DNA from: Acholeplasmataceae bacterium
Lineage (GTDB): Bacteria; Bacillota; Negativicutes; Acidaminococcales; Acidaminococcaceae
NCBI GenBank assembly: GCA_012744295.1
Contig: JAAYIB010000079.1
Span: forward strand, 1-23,733
Direction: 5' to 3'
DNA: 23,733 nucleotides
Shown: positions 14,610-22,733 of the stretch, one piece after another
How positions within the stretch are numbered: the first letter of the stretch is position 1
Layout of the letters: each line of letters begins with the position of its first letter
The notes under the pieces: model-generated
What the model was told of the DNA's origin: nothing
The model's database searches: none
Seen by the model: the letters and a program-made list of their open reading frames with translations, nothing else
Position numbers and translations under genes: made by a program

Positions 14610-16637
14610 ATGTTCAATAAAAAATGGAGCTTTTGGGGTGACAATAAGGTTTTCATACTGATTATAGGCATTCTGGTGCTCATTGTCGGTATCTATGAGT
14701 ATCTTTTCCTGCCCCTGGGCATTGCAATGCTTTTGGGAGTTTACTTTTTCAGCCGGCGTTTATACCGTTCCAAGGAAACCTGGTTTAATCATTACCTTGA
14801 CACAGTTGTACGAAATATAGAACGGGCAAACAATTATGCGATACAGCAGCTGCCGATCGGCATCGCGGTTTTTGAAGAGGACGGCAAACTGCAGTGGAAA
14901 AACGAGATGTTTCAGACCTGGGTCGCGGGCAAGGCAGTTGACGGTGCCTATTTCGACGACATTATTCCTCCTCCCGACAACAATTTCGAGACGATCAGCC
15001 TGCGCGACAGTGAAAAACAAATCAAGCTCAACGACCGTTTTTTCAAGATGACGGTCAAAAGGATCCAAACGCAGGAAAACAGTGCGAATTTTACCGGCCT
15101 CGTCATTTATTTGCAGGACATTACCGACAAGGAACGTCAGAAAAAGAAGTTTGATGATGAGCGCGTCTGTCTTGCGGCGGTACAGTTCGACAATTACAGC
15201 GACGTGATGAAGGGGCTGAATGAAAGTACGAGGGCCAATGTCGCCGTAGAGGTCAACAAGGCTGTCAGCCAATGGGCCGAAGAAATGAACGCCTACCTGG
15301 TCAGGCATGACGAGGATCTTTTTTCAATCTGCTTCAATAAGGCGGCGCTGCAGGAATGCATCAAGCACAAGTTTGATATCTTGGACAAGGTTCGTGAAAT
15401 AAAAGTCGGCAACAAGATACCGCCGACCATCAGTATCAGCATAGCTTGCGAGGAGAAGACCCTGCAGCTTTTGGGACAGAAGGCGCAGAGCGGACTTGAC
15501 CTTGCACTGGGGCGGGGCGGCGACCAGGCTGTTGTTGCCGTTGCCGGTGAGATGCAGTTCTTCGGAGGCAAGAACCTTGTGCAGGCTAAGAGTACGCGCG
15601 TGCGTGCGCGCATTGTGGCTCAGGCCCTGCATGAACTGATGCTGAGTTCCGATAAGATTATTGTGATGGGCCATGTCAACGAGGACTACGACTCCTTGGG
15701 CGCCGCAATAGGCGTCGCCAAGATGGCCTTTTCCCTGTCCAAGGAAGCTTACATTGTAGCGAGCGGTCAGGGCTATTCCCTCGACAAAATGAAGGAGCTG
15801 GCCGAGGAAAATGACGCCGTTTATTCCTCAATCATTATCGACGGTCAGGCGGCCCTCGACCGGATAACTCCGAAAACCCTGCTGATTTTGGTTGACCATC
15901 ATCGAGCGATGTTGTCAGCCTCGCAGGAAGTACTGTGCGCGATATCCAAGAAAGTAATCATCGACCATCACCGCCGTGCGGAGGACCTGATTAAAAATTC
16001 CACGCTGCTTTACCTCGAGCCGCTTTCGTCTTCTACCAGCGAGCTGGTAGCCGAACTGATATCCTACTTCGACGACAATCTGCTGCTGAATGCTTCGGAG
16101 GCGTCCGCGCTTTACGCCGGGATTGTGGTCGATACCAAGAACTTTGCCGTGCAGACCGGCGAAAGAACCTTCGAGGCGGCTGCCTTCCTGCGTAGGAACG
16201 GCGCCGATCCGAGTCTTGTACATCGTCTTTTCCGCGACGAACGGACAACTGTCATGCAGAAGGCCAAGTTAGTTGCCGAGGCCAGGGCTCCGCTGCCCGG
16301 ACTCGTTGTTTCCGTATACGAGGAGGCGCCGGTGAGCGACACTACTTCGATTATTATGGCGCAGGCCGCTGACGAGCTTGTTACAATGAGCGACGTGTTT
16401 GTGAGCGTCGTGATGGCTGAAACGGAAAGCGGCCTTTTGGTCAGCGCGCGCAGCGACGGCAGCGTCAACGTCCAGGTGATTATGGAAGAACTGGGCGGAG
16501 GAGGTCATCAGACCGTTGCTGGGGTACAGCTGAAGGGTGTCAAGGCTGCCGATATTGAGGACCAGATTATTGAACTGGCCAGAAAACAAATAGAGGAGAG
16601 AGAAACCAATGAAAGTAATTCTGCTGCAAGATATTAA
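14610..16637 (+). CDS. gdpP: GdpP-type cyclic-di-AMP phosphodiesterase
   Basis: A membrane-anchored phosphodiesterase that hydrolyses cyclic di-AMP to pApA, controlling turgor, potassium and wall homeostasis. It has two N-terminal membrane helices (about 10-55), a degenerate PAS domain (near 72-160) and a degenerate GGDEF domain (around 170-310, ending in GRGGDQAVV). The DHH phosphoesterase follows: GHVNEDYDSLG at 354-364 with Asp359 and Asp361, DHH at 429-431 (commonly DTH here) and DHH at 452-454. DHHA1 has GGGGHQ at 629-634. At 675 aa it is of usual length. I prefer ATG 14610: GGAG lies 11 bases upstream, while GTG 14601 is only two bases from it. The last 29 bases overlap rplI, implying translational coupling. 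Confidence 0.95.
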   Translation: MFNKKWSFWGDNKVFILIIGILVLIVGIYEYLFLPLGIAMLLGVYFFSRRLYRSKETWFNHYLDTVVRNIERANNYAIQQLPIGIAVFEEDGKLQWKNEMFQTWVAGKAVDGAYFDDIIPPPDNNFETISLRDSEKQIKLNDRFFKMTVKRIQTQENSANFTGLVIYLQDITDKERQKKKFDDERVCLAAVQFDNYSDVMKGLNESTRANVAVEVNKAVSQWAEEMNAYLVRHDEDLFSICFNKAALQECIKHKFDILDKVREIKVGNKIPPTISISIACEEKTLQLLGQKAQSGLDLALGRGGDQAVVAVAGEMQFFGGKNLVQAKSTRVRARIVAQALHELMLSSDKIIVMGHVNEDYDSLGAAIGVAKMAFSLSKEAYIVASGQGYSLDKMKELAEENDAVYSSIIIDGQAALDRITPKTLLILVDHHRAMLSASQEVLCAISKKVIIDHHRRAEDLIKNSTLLYLEPLSSSTSELVAELISYFDDNLLLNASEASALYAGIVVDTKNFAVQTGERTFEAAAFLRRNGADPSLVHRLFRDERTTVMQKAKLVAEARAPLPGLVVSVYEEAPVSDTTSIIMAQAADELVTMSDVFVSVVMAETESGLLVSARSDGSVNVQVIMEELGGGGHQTVAGVQLKGVKAADIEDQIIELARKQIEERETNESNSAARY

Positions 16638-17058
16638 AAGCTTGGGTAAAAAAGGCGAAATAGTTGAAACATCCGACGGCTACGGACGCAATTACCTGTT
16701 GCCGAAGAAATTGGCCAAGGAAGCGAGTACTGCCAATTTGCACCAGGCGCAGAAAGACCAGGAAACCGCCGCACACAGGGCTGCACAGAAACAGGACGAG
16801 GCCAGGGTGTTGGCCGCGCAAATCGAAAAAGTAACAGTAAACATCAAGGTCAAACTGGGCGAAAACGGTAAAATGTTTGGTTCGGTGGCTTCGAAGGACG
16901 TGGCGGAAGCCCTGATCAGCCAAACCCGGTTAGAGGGTATCGACCGCCGCAAGATAGAGCTGAAAACACCGGTCAAAGGGCCGGGAAGCTATACCGCCGT
17001 AGCAAAGCTGCATCCGGAGATTGCCGCGGAATTCAAGGTAGAAATTGAGGCTGAATAA
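16609..17058 (+). CDS. rplI: 50S ribosomal protein L9
   Basis: Binds 23S rRNA and extends from the large subunit near the L1 stalk, with a part in reading-frame fidelity. At 149 aa it has the usual length. The N-terminal domain has MKVILLQDIKSLGKKGE and the L9 signature GYGRNYLLPKKLA, followed by the long charged connecting helix and the C-terminal domain (GKMFGSVASKDVAEAL). It starts inside the end of gdpP, with AGGAGAGAG as ribosome binding site, and ends two bases before dnaB. The gdpP-rplI-dnaB order is widely conserved in Bacillota. Confidence 0.97.
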   Translation: MKVILLQDIKSLGKKGEIVETSDGYGRNYLLPKKLAKEASTANLHQAQKDQETAAHRAAQKQDEARVLAAQIEKVTVNIKVKLGENGKMFGSVASKDVAEALISQTRLEGIDRRKIELKTPVKGPGSYTAVAKLHPEIAAEFKVEIEAE

Positions 17059-17060
17059 TA

Positions 17061-18392
17061 ATGATTGATCGTGTGCCGCCGCAAAACATCGAGGCCGAAC
17101 AAGCCGTTTTAGGCGCAATGATGATAGACCGGGAAGCGATTTCCAAAGCGACGGAGCTTTTGCGTGACAACGACTTTTATCGGCAGGACCATCGGGCTGT
17201 TTTTCAGGTGATTGTTGATTTGTTCAACAGCAATCAGGCCGTTGACATGGTTACCGTGACTGAGGCGCTGAAAAAAGCGGGCAAGCTGGAAGACGTCGGC
17301 GGCATTCAGTTTATCACTTATCTGGCAAATGCCGTGCCGACAGCGGCCAACGTCTCTTATCACGCTAAAATCGTGGAGGAAAAATCCCTGCTTCGGCAGC
17401 TGATCAGCGTCTCGACCCAGATAGCCGGTTCGGGCTACGAAGGTTCGGAAGACGTCAACACGCTTTTGGACAATGCCGAAAGGATGATCCTTGGCGTGTC
17501 CGAACGCAAAATCAGCCGTGACTTCGCCCCGATCAAAGAAGTTGTGATGAGCGCGGTAGACCGCATCGACGAGCTATACAATAAAAAAGGCGGAATTACC
17601 GGTCTTGCTACCGGATTCATTGATTTTGACCATCTGACCTCCGGGTTGCAGCCTTCGGACCTGATACTGATTGCCGCGCGCCCCAGTATGGGTAAAACCG
17701 CGCTCGTGCTCAATATGGCACAGAATATTGCCATTCGCGAGAAAAAAGCGGTAGCGTTCTTTTCTTTGGAAATGAGCAAGGAGCAGCTTGTACAGCGCAT
17801 GCTTTGCTCCGAGGCCAGCATTGACTCTTCCCGCCTTCGCATCGGCGAGCTCGAAGATAAAGACTGGGAAAAGCTGATTTGGGCCGCAGACGGCTTGAGT
17901 CAGGCGCAGATCTTCATCGACGACACGCCCGGCATCACGGTGATGGAGATGCGAGCCAAGGCGCGCCGCCTGAAGGTTGAGCATGACCTGCAACTCGTCG
18001 TGATCGACTATCTGCAGCTTATGCAGGGTTCGGGCAAGAAAAACAGCGAGAACCGCCAACAGGAGCTTTCGGATATTTCCCGTTCCCTGAAGGCGCTGGC
18101 CAGAGAGCTTAATGTTCCCGTCGTTGCCTTGTCCCAGCTCAGCCGCAGTGTGGAAAGCCGCCAGAGCAAGCGTCCGATGCTGAGTGACCTGCGTGAGTCA
18201 GGAGCCCTGGAGCAGGACGCCGACCTCGTTGGCTTTCTTTATCGCGAAGATTATTACGACCGGGACACCGAAAACAAGAACATCACCGAGTTAATCATAG
18301 CCAAGCATCGTAACGGCCCGGTTGACACGGTTAAGCTTTTCTTTCACAAGCAATTCACGCGTTTCGCCAATCTGGCCAAGAGTGTCGAGTAA
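17061..18392 (+). CDS. dnaB: Replicative DNA helicase DnaB
   Basis: Hexameric 5'-3' helicase that unwinds DNA at the replication fork and binds primase and loader proteins (called DnaC in B. subtilis). At 443 aa it has the usual length. The N-terminal domain starts VPPQNIEAEQAVLGAMM. The RecA-like ATPase domain has Walker A ARPSMGKTA (Lys212, Thr213) and Walker B LVVIDYLQLM (Asp316), followed by LSQLSRSVESR and SDLRESGALEQDAD, all diagnostic. No intein interrupts it. It ends the yybS-gdpP-rplI-dnaB unit at a strong terminator. Confidence 0.98.
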   Translation: MIDRVPPQNIEAEQAVLGAMMIDREAISKATELLRDNDFYRQDHRAVFQVIVDLFNSNQAVDMVTVTEALKKAGKLEDVGGIQFITYLANAVPTAANVSYHAKIVEEKSLLRQLISVSTQIAGSGYEGSEDVNTLLDNAERMILGVSERKISRDFAPIKEVVMSAVDRIDELYNKKGGITGLATGFIDFDHLTSGLQPSDLILIAARPSMGKTALVLNMAQNIAIREKKAVAFFSLEMSKEQLVQRMLCSEASIDSSRLRIGELEDKDWEKLIWAADGLSQAQIFIDDTPGITVMEMRAKARRLKVEHDLQLVVIDYLQLMQGSGKKNSENRQQELSDISRSLKALARELNVPVVALSQLSRSVESRQSKRPMLSDLRESGALEQDADLVGFLYREDYYDRDTENKNITELIIAKHRNGPVDTVKLFFHKQFTRFANLAKSVE

Positions 18393-18393
18393 G

Positions 18394-18424
18394 AAGCCGC
18401 CTGAAAATTTCAGGCGGCTTTTTT
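18394..18424 (+). terminator. Intrinsic terminator after dnaB
   Basis: AAGCCGCCTG (18394-18403) pairs perfectly with CAGGCGGCTT (18411-18420), the stem extending one more pair inward, followed by TTTT. It starts two bases after the dnaB stop. Confidence 0.95.
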
Positions 18425-18480
18425 GTGCAGACATTTATGCCGAATGTTATGACATATATAATAGAAATTGTTCGATACTA

Positions 18481-18509
18481 TTGCGCTGAAAGAGGTAAAA
18501 TGCTAAAAT
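18481..18509 (+). promoter_or_regulatory. Promoter of purB-purA
   Basis: TTGCGC at 18481-18486 and TAAAAT at 18504-18509 have a 17-base spacer ending in TGC (extended -10). A second possible -10, TATAAT at 18457-18462, has only a weak -35 (TTTATG). The leader to GTG 18600 is about 85 bases and holds a 6-bp inverted repeat, TTGGCA/TGCCAA, at 18531-18548. Confidence 0.7.
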
Positions 18510-18599
18510 ATCCTTGGTACAAAATTTGTTTTGGCAAATTTCTGCCAACTTGTCTTAAATGTTGAAAATATGCTGAAGATATCATTAGGAGGAACTATT

Positions 18600-19892
18600 G
18601 TGATCAATCGCTATACCAGTCCAGAGATGGGAGCCATCTGGACGGAGGAGAATGAATTCCGAACAATGCTGAAAGTCGAAGTTCTTGCGTGTGAGGCCAT
18701 GAACAAACTCGGGCTCGTGCCTGACGAGGCGCTGCAGGACATTTTGACCAAGGCAGACTTTCGCCTGGAAAGAATACACGAAATCGAGGCGGTTACCAAT
18801 CATGACATTATTTCCTTCGTGACTGCAGTAGGAGAAAACGTCGGTGATTCGGCCAAATACATTCATAAAGGACTTACTTCAAGCGACGTGAAGGATACCG
18901 CCCTGGGCGTAATGATGAAAGAAGCCGCAGAGATTCTGCTCGGTCTGTTGCATAGATTTCATGAAGTGCTCCGCCGCAGGGCCGGAGAACATAAATATAC
19001 GGTAATGATCGGCCGTACGCACGGCATTCATGCCGAGCCGATGACGCTGGGTCTGAAGTTCGCCCTGTGGCTGGACGAAACGGAACGCAACATGGCAAGG
19101 CTAAAAGCGGCGCAGGAAACGGTGGCCGTCGGTAAACTCTCAGGTGCCGTCGGAACCTATTCCAATATTGATCCCTTTGTGGAAGAATACGTTTGCGCCA
19201 AGCTAAGCCTGAAGCCGGTCAGACTGGCCACCCAGGTTGTGCAGCGTGACAGGCATGCGGCCTTTCTGACTACGCTGGCCCTGATTGGCTCCTCGCTTGA
19301 TAAGATGGCAACAGAGATCCGCAATCTGCAGCGCACCGACATCCGGGAGGCCGAGGAGTATTTTGCCCCGGGCCAGAAGGGATCTTCGGCAATGCCGCAC
19401 AAGCGCAATCCGATAACCTGCGAAAAAGTGTCCGGCATGGCCCGTCTTTTGCGGGGCAATGCCCTGGCTGCCATGGAAAACGTCGCCCTCTGGCATGAAA
19501 GGGACATTTCGCACTCCTCGGTTGAGCGCGTAATCCTGCCCGACAGCACGATTGCACTTGACCATATGCTGCGAAAATTCACCAACATCATAGACAAGCT
19601 TTTAGTTTATCCCGAGGCCATGCTGGCGAACATGAACAAGACGGGCGGCCTGATTTTCAGCCAGAACCTGCTGACCGCTCTCGTCGGCAAAGGCGTTCGC
19701 CGCGAGGATGCCTACCAATGGGTGCAGCGCAACGCGATGGCACGCTGGCTCGAAGGCGCCGACTTTCGAACAAACGTCGGGCTGGACGAAGATATCAGCA
19801 AATATCTGAATGCCGAGGAAATAGAGCATTGTTTCGATCCTAAACCTATGTTGAAGCATGTAGACTTGATAATGGCCAGATTCGGCCTGTGA
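18600..19892 (+). CDS. purB: Adenylosuccinate lyase
   Basis: Cleaves SAICAR to AICAR and adenylosuccinate to AMP, releasing fumarate in both. It belongs to the fumarase/aspartase superfamily. The signature GSSAMPHKRNP is at residues 261-271, with the catalytic-loop serine at 263; GRTHGIHAEPMTLG (the histidine region) and TSSDVKDTALG are also present. I chose GTG 18600, which gives MINRYTSPEMGAIW, matching the usual N-terminus; AGGAGG stands 7 bases upstream. The frame is open for 69 bases further but without family similarity. The protein is 430 aa, normal length. purA follows after 12 bases, so the pair makes AMP from IMP as one operon. Confidence 0.97.
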   Translation: MINRYTSPEMGAIWTEENEFRTMLKVEVLACEAMNKLGLVPDEALQDILTKADFRLERIHEIEAVTNHDIISFVTAVGENVGDSAKYIHKGLTSSDVKDTALGVMMKEAAEILLGLLHRFHEVLRRRAGEHKYTVMIGRTHGIHAEPMTLGLKFALWLDETERNMARLKAAQETVAVGKLSGAVGTYSNIDPFVEEYVCAKLSLKPVRLATQVVQRDRHAAFLTTLALIGSSLDKMATEIRNLQRTDIREAEEYFAPGQKGSSAMPHKRNPITCEKVSGMARLLRGNALAAMENVALWHERDISHSSVERVILPDSTIALDHMLRKFTNIIDKLLVYPEAMLANMNKTGGLIFSQNLLTALVGKGVRREDAYQWVQRNAMARWLEGADFRTNVGLDEDISKYLNAEEIEHCFDPKPMLKHVDLIMARFGL

Positions 19893-19904
19893 GGAGGAAT
19901 TAAG

Positions 19905-21194
19905 ATGCCGTCAGTAGTGGTGATAGGCTCCCAATGGGGAGATGAAGGCAAAGGCAAGATTGTTGATTATCTGGCACAAAAGGCCGACGTGGTGGTCCGT
20001 TATTCCGGAGGCTCCAACGCAGGGCACACGGTCGTCGTAGATGACGTTTCCTATAAGCTGCGGCTCTTGCCGTCCGGGATACTCTATACCGGTAAAACCT
20101 GTTTTCTGGGCAACGGCGTTGTCATCAACCCGGGCGTTGTGCTGCAGGAAATCCGTGAAATAAAGGAAAAAGGGGTCGACATCAGCAGACTTCTGATCAG
20201 CGACCGCCCACATGTGGTGCTGCCGTATCACACCCGGCTGGACGAGCTGCAGGAGGCCGCTCTCGGCCAGAAAAAAATCGGCACTACCAAGGGCGGCATC
20301 GGTCCCTGTTATATGGACAAGGTGGCACGCACGGGTATTCGCATGTGCGACCTCATTGACAAGGAAACCTTCGCGGAGAAGCTTAAGATCCAGCTTGATG
20401 CCAAGAACGCGATAATTACTAAGATATACGGTGCAGAACCTTTTGATTACGAGCAAATGCTCAAGCAGTTTCTTGGTTACGCCGACGAACTTCGGCTCTA
20501 TGTCACCGATACCGGCGCTGCCCTGGAGGAAGTCTTTGAAAAGGGGCAAAATGTTCTGTTCGAAGGCGCGCAGGCAACCTTCCTCGATATCGATCACGGC
20601 ACCTATCCTTATGTGACGAGTTCGAACCCGACAGCGGCCAACGCCGCAACCGGCAGCGGCGTTGGTCCGCGGGCCATCGACCATGTGGTCGGCGTTGTCA
20701 AGGCTTATACTACTCGCGTCGGTGAAGGGCCTTTCGTTACGGAGCTGCATGATACTGACGGACCGGGCAACGAGATGCGCGAAACAGGCCATGAATACGG
20801 TACCGTAACAGGCAGGCCGCGGCGCTGCGGCTGGCTGGACGCAGTTATTGTCAGGACGGCGGCGAGACTGAACAGCATCGATTATCTGGCTATAACGCGT
20901 CTGGATATTTTGGATAAAATGCCGAAAATCAAGATGTGCGTCGGCTACAAATACCGGGGCGAAGCCATCAGGCACATACCGGCAAGCCTTAAGGTACTGG
21001 CACAGGTGGAACCTATCTATGAGGAGTTTGACGGTTGGCTGACCGATATTTCCGGCATTCGCAAATATGAGGAATTGCCCCTCAACGCCCGTAAATATCT
21101 GGAGAGGCTCAGCGAAGTGGCAGGCGTTGAGCTTGGCATTGTTTCCGTCGGTGCCGGGCGCAAGCAGACAATAGTGCTGAAGGAACTTTTGTAA
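19905..21194 (+). CDS. purA: Adenylosuccinate synthetase
   Basis: Joins IMP and aspartate with GTP hydrolysis to give adenylosuccinate, the committed step to AMP; the product is cleaved by PurB encoded just upstream. At 429 aa it is of normal length. The P-loop region GSQWGDEGKGK holds catalytic Asp13, and GGSNAGHTV holds His41. Also present are TTKGGIGPCYMDK, ARTGIRMCDL and the VTSSNPTA segment. ATG 19905 follows GAGGAGG. No clear intrinsic terminator follows the gene; a tRNA promoter begins 48 bases after the stop, so some read-through into the tRNA is possible. Confidence 0.98.
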   Translation: MPSVVVIGSQWGDEGKGKIVDYLAQKADVVVRYSGGSNAGHTVVVDDVSYKLRLLPSGILYTGKTCFLGNGVVINPGVVLQEIREIKEKGVDISRLLISDRPHVVLPYHTRLDELQEAALGQKKIGTTKGGIGPCYMDKVARTGIRMCDLIDKETFAEKLKIQLDAKNAIITKIYGAEPFDYEQMLKQFLGYADELRLYVTDTGAALEEVFEKGQNVLFEGAQATFLDIDHGTYPYVTSSNPTAANAATGSGVGPRAIDHVVGVVKAYTTRVGEGPFVTELHDTDGPGNEMRETGHEYGTVTGRPRRCGWLDAVIVRTAARLNSIDYLAITRLDILDKMPKIKMCVGYKYRGEAIRHIPASLKVLAQVEPIYEEFDGWLTDISGIRKYEELPLNARKYLERLSEVAGVELGIVSVGAGRKQTIVLKELL

Positions 21195-21242
21195 GAAGCG
21201 GTCAAAGTTTGTCCGCGACTGCGGCAAAGAGGCCAAAAAGGA

Positions 21243-21271
21243 TTGACAAATAGGCAGAACCTTTGTACACT
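21243..21271 (+). promoter_or_regulatory. Promoter of the tRNA-Lys gene
   Basis: Consensus TTGACA at 21243-21248, a 17-base spacer and TACACT at 21266-21271, placing the transcript start about 24 bases before the mature tRNA. Confidence 0.8.
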
Positions 21272-21301
21272 ATTAATGTTGTTCCGCAAGGAGCCTTTAG
21301 T

Positions 21302-21377
21302 GATCCACTAGCTCAGTCGGTAGAGCACCTGACTTTTAATCAGGGTGTCCCGCGTTCGAGTCGCGGGTGGATCACCA
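21302..21377 (+). tRNA. tRNA-Lys, anticodon UUU
   Basis: A 76-base tRNA with encoded CCA. Acceptor GATCCAC (21302-21308) pairs with GTGGATC; D stem GCTC/GAGC; anticodon stem CCTGA/TCAGG around loop CTTTTAA with anticodon TTT at 21335-21337; T stem CCGCG/CGCGG around TTCGAGT; discriminator A. All stems pair fully. It reads AAA and AAG. It stands alone between its own promoter and terminator. Confidence 0.98.
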
Positions 21378-21401
21378 TTTTTAAAAATTAAATTAGTGGG
21401 C

Positions 21402-21436
21402 CGTCCGTACAATTATCCTGTGCGGACGTTTTTTTT
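21402..21436 (+). terminator. Intrinsic terminator after tRNA-Lys
   Basis: CGTCCGTACA (21402-21411) pairs with TGTGCGGACG (21419-21428) with one G-U pair and a 7-base loop, followed by eight T. Confidence 0.93.
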
Positions 21437-21546
21437 GTCGGAACCGGCCTTTTTAGCAGGAATACCAATAAGGTTGGAGAATTTACCTGTAAGCATGTTG
21501 CTCATGCAAATTACTCATAACCCAAACTTTGGAAGGAAGTGGCCCG

Positions 21547-22668
21547 ATGAAGCTGAAGAAAAGTATCGGCCTGTTTTGTTTGCTTGCAGTATTATTGGTA
21601 TCATTTGTTTCCCAGGCCTCGGCGGAAAATGTGAAGTTCAAGACCGGGAAATGCAGTTTCAGCCTCCCTGTTTACGGTGCTTACGAGAAATTCGAGGCAG
21701 ATTGGAAGGGACCGTGTCTGAACGGCTTGGCCGAAGGCGAGGGGCTCATAACCTATTCGATTGAATTTACGGATAAGACGAAGTACGAGGTTGAAGGCAA
21801 GGTGGCGATGAAGCAAGGCCTTCTTGACGGCAGAGGGGTTCTGAACTTCAGCAACGGCGACCGGTATGACCTGAACTTTGTGGGCGGCGAGCCAAAAAAC
21901 GGCACTGTTGTGCGCAGCGACGGCAGAAAGTACGAAGGTGAGTTTTATAAAGACTATGCTCATGGCAAGGGGGTCTTTACCGCCGCGGACGGCTCGAGCT
22001 ATGACGGCTATTTCCAAATGGACAAACCGCATGGTTACGGGGTTCAGAGGGACAAGAACGGCAAAATCATCTATGAAGGCGAATGGCTGAACGGGTTTTA
22101 TGCCAATGACCCGGCCGCAACGCGCACCCTGACGGGATTTTTGGGAATGGAATGGGAAACGGAGCGCAAGCTTGCCGAAGAGACTTTAAACAAAAGACCC
22201 GGGACTGAATATGTCGATATGTTGTTTTTGGGTAAGTTCTACGGTTATGGCGACAAACTGCCCAGTCCTCAGAAGGGGCGCTATTATACGGTAACGGGCA
22301 AGTTCAACAACGAACCGGCCGAACTTACGGTCTGGTTTTTTGAAGACAAGCTCGCCGGCGGCCGTGCCAGCTTCTTCAACGCCGAAACGGACATAATGCT
22401 TAAATATGAGGAGGCAAGGAAGAATCTGATAGAAAAATACGGTCCTCCGAACAGCGAAGGCGGCAAGGGGAGCGACGCTTGGACACGCTGGCTTTTCATC
22501 GATTCCAACTGTCTCGACCTCTATATCCGCAAGCTTGGTTATGAAGCCAAGCCGAACCTGCCGGCCGATAAGAAAAAACCTTTTAACCTGACGATCGAGT
22601 ACAAGAACACTGATCTGATGAACAAGATTAGTCCCCAGCCGGCAACACCGACAACAAGCGATTTCTGA
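21547..22668 (+). CDS. Secreted MORN-repeat protein with unknown C-terminal domain
   Basis: A 373-aa exported protein. The signal peptide has a KLKK start, a hydrophobic core and probable cleavage after ASA (residue 26). Residues about 40-190 hold four or five MORN-type repeats: the clearest are YEGEFYKDYAHGKGVF, YDGYFQMDKPHGYGV and YEGEWLNGFY; two weaker copies precede them (FEADWKGPCLNGLAEGEG and a GLLDGRGVLNF segment). Residues about 195-373 form a separate domain that I do not recognise, with LTVWFFEDKLAG and RKNLIEKYGPP. MORN repeats form beta-hairpin sheets that serve in scaffolding or binding. ATG 21547 follows GGAAGGAAG; an in-frame TTG at 21529 is less likely. No good promoter is visible upstream after the tRNA terminator. 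Function unknown. Confidence 0.82.
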   Translation: MKLKKSIGLFCLLAVLLVSFVSQASAENVKFKTGKCSFSLPVYGAYEKFEADWKGPCLNGLAEGEGLITYSIEFTDKTKYEVEGKVAMKQGLLDGRGVLNFSNGDRYDLNFVGGEPKNGTVVRSDGRKYEGEFYKDYAHGKGVFTAADGSSYDGYFQMDKPHGYGVQRDKNGKIIYEGEWLNGFYANDPAATRTLTGFLGMEWETERKLAEETLNKRPGTEYVDMLFLGKFYGYGDKLPSPQKGRYYTVTGKFNNEPAELTVWFFEDKLAGGRASFFNAETDIMLKYEEARKNLIEKYGPPNSEGGKGSDAWTRWLFIDSNCLDLYIRKLGYEAKPNLPADKKKPFNLTIEYKNTDLMNKISPQPATPTTSDF

Positions 22669-22684
22669 TCCGCTCATGAAAAAG

Positions 22685-22720
22685 GCAGCCTCCCCGACTT
22701 CGGAGAGGCTGCTTCTTTGT
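22685..22720. terminator. Bidirectional terminator between convergent genes
   Basis: GCAGCCTC (22685-22692) pairs with GAGGCTGC (22705-22712), with an inner CCG/CGG extension. T-rich sequence follows on the + strand (TTCTTTGTTT), and the A-run before the stem gives CTTTTT on the - strand. It can serve both the MORN gene and the - strand gene. Confidence 0.85.
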
Positions 22721-22733
22721 TTATGTTCTTTTT

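Noticed and set aside
18465..18478. GTTCG core upstream of purB as a possible PurR box
   Set aside because: Only the core matches; a second box in inverted orientation at the expected distance is not visible.
19911..21236. 441-codon open frame on the - strand opposite purA
   Set aside because: Shadow of purA, with no family motifs; purA has all its catalytic motifs on the + strand.
21200..21240. Hairpins after purA as a terminator
   Set aside because: Two competing small stems (GCGG/CCGC and CCGC/GCGG) without any T-run; not a convincing intrinsic terminator.
21345..21764. Open frame beginning inside tRNA-Lys and running into the MORN gene
   Set aside because: It starts inside a tRNA, runs through its terminator, and overlaps the MORN gene in another frame; chance frame.
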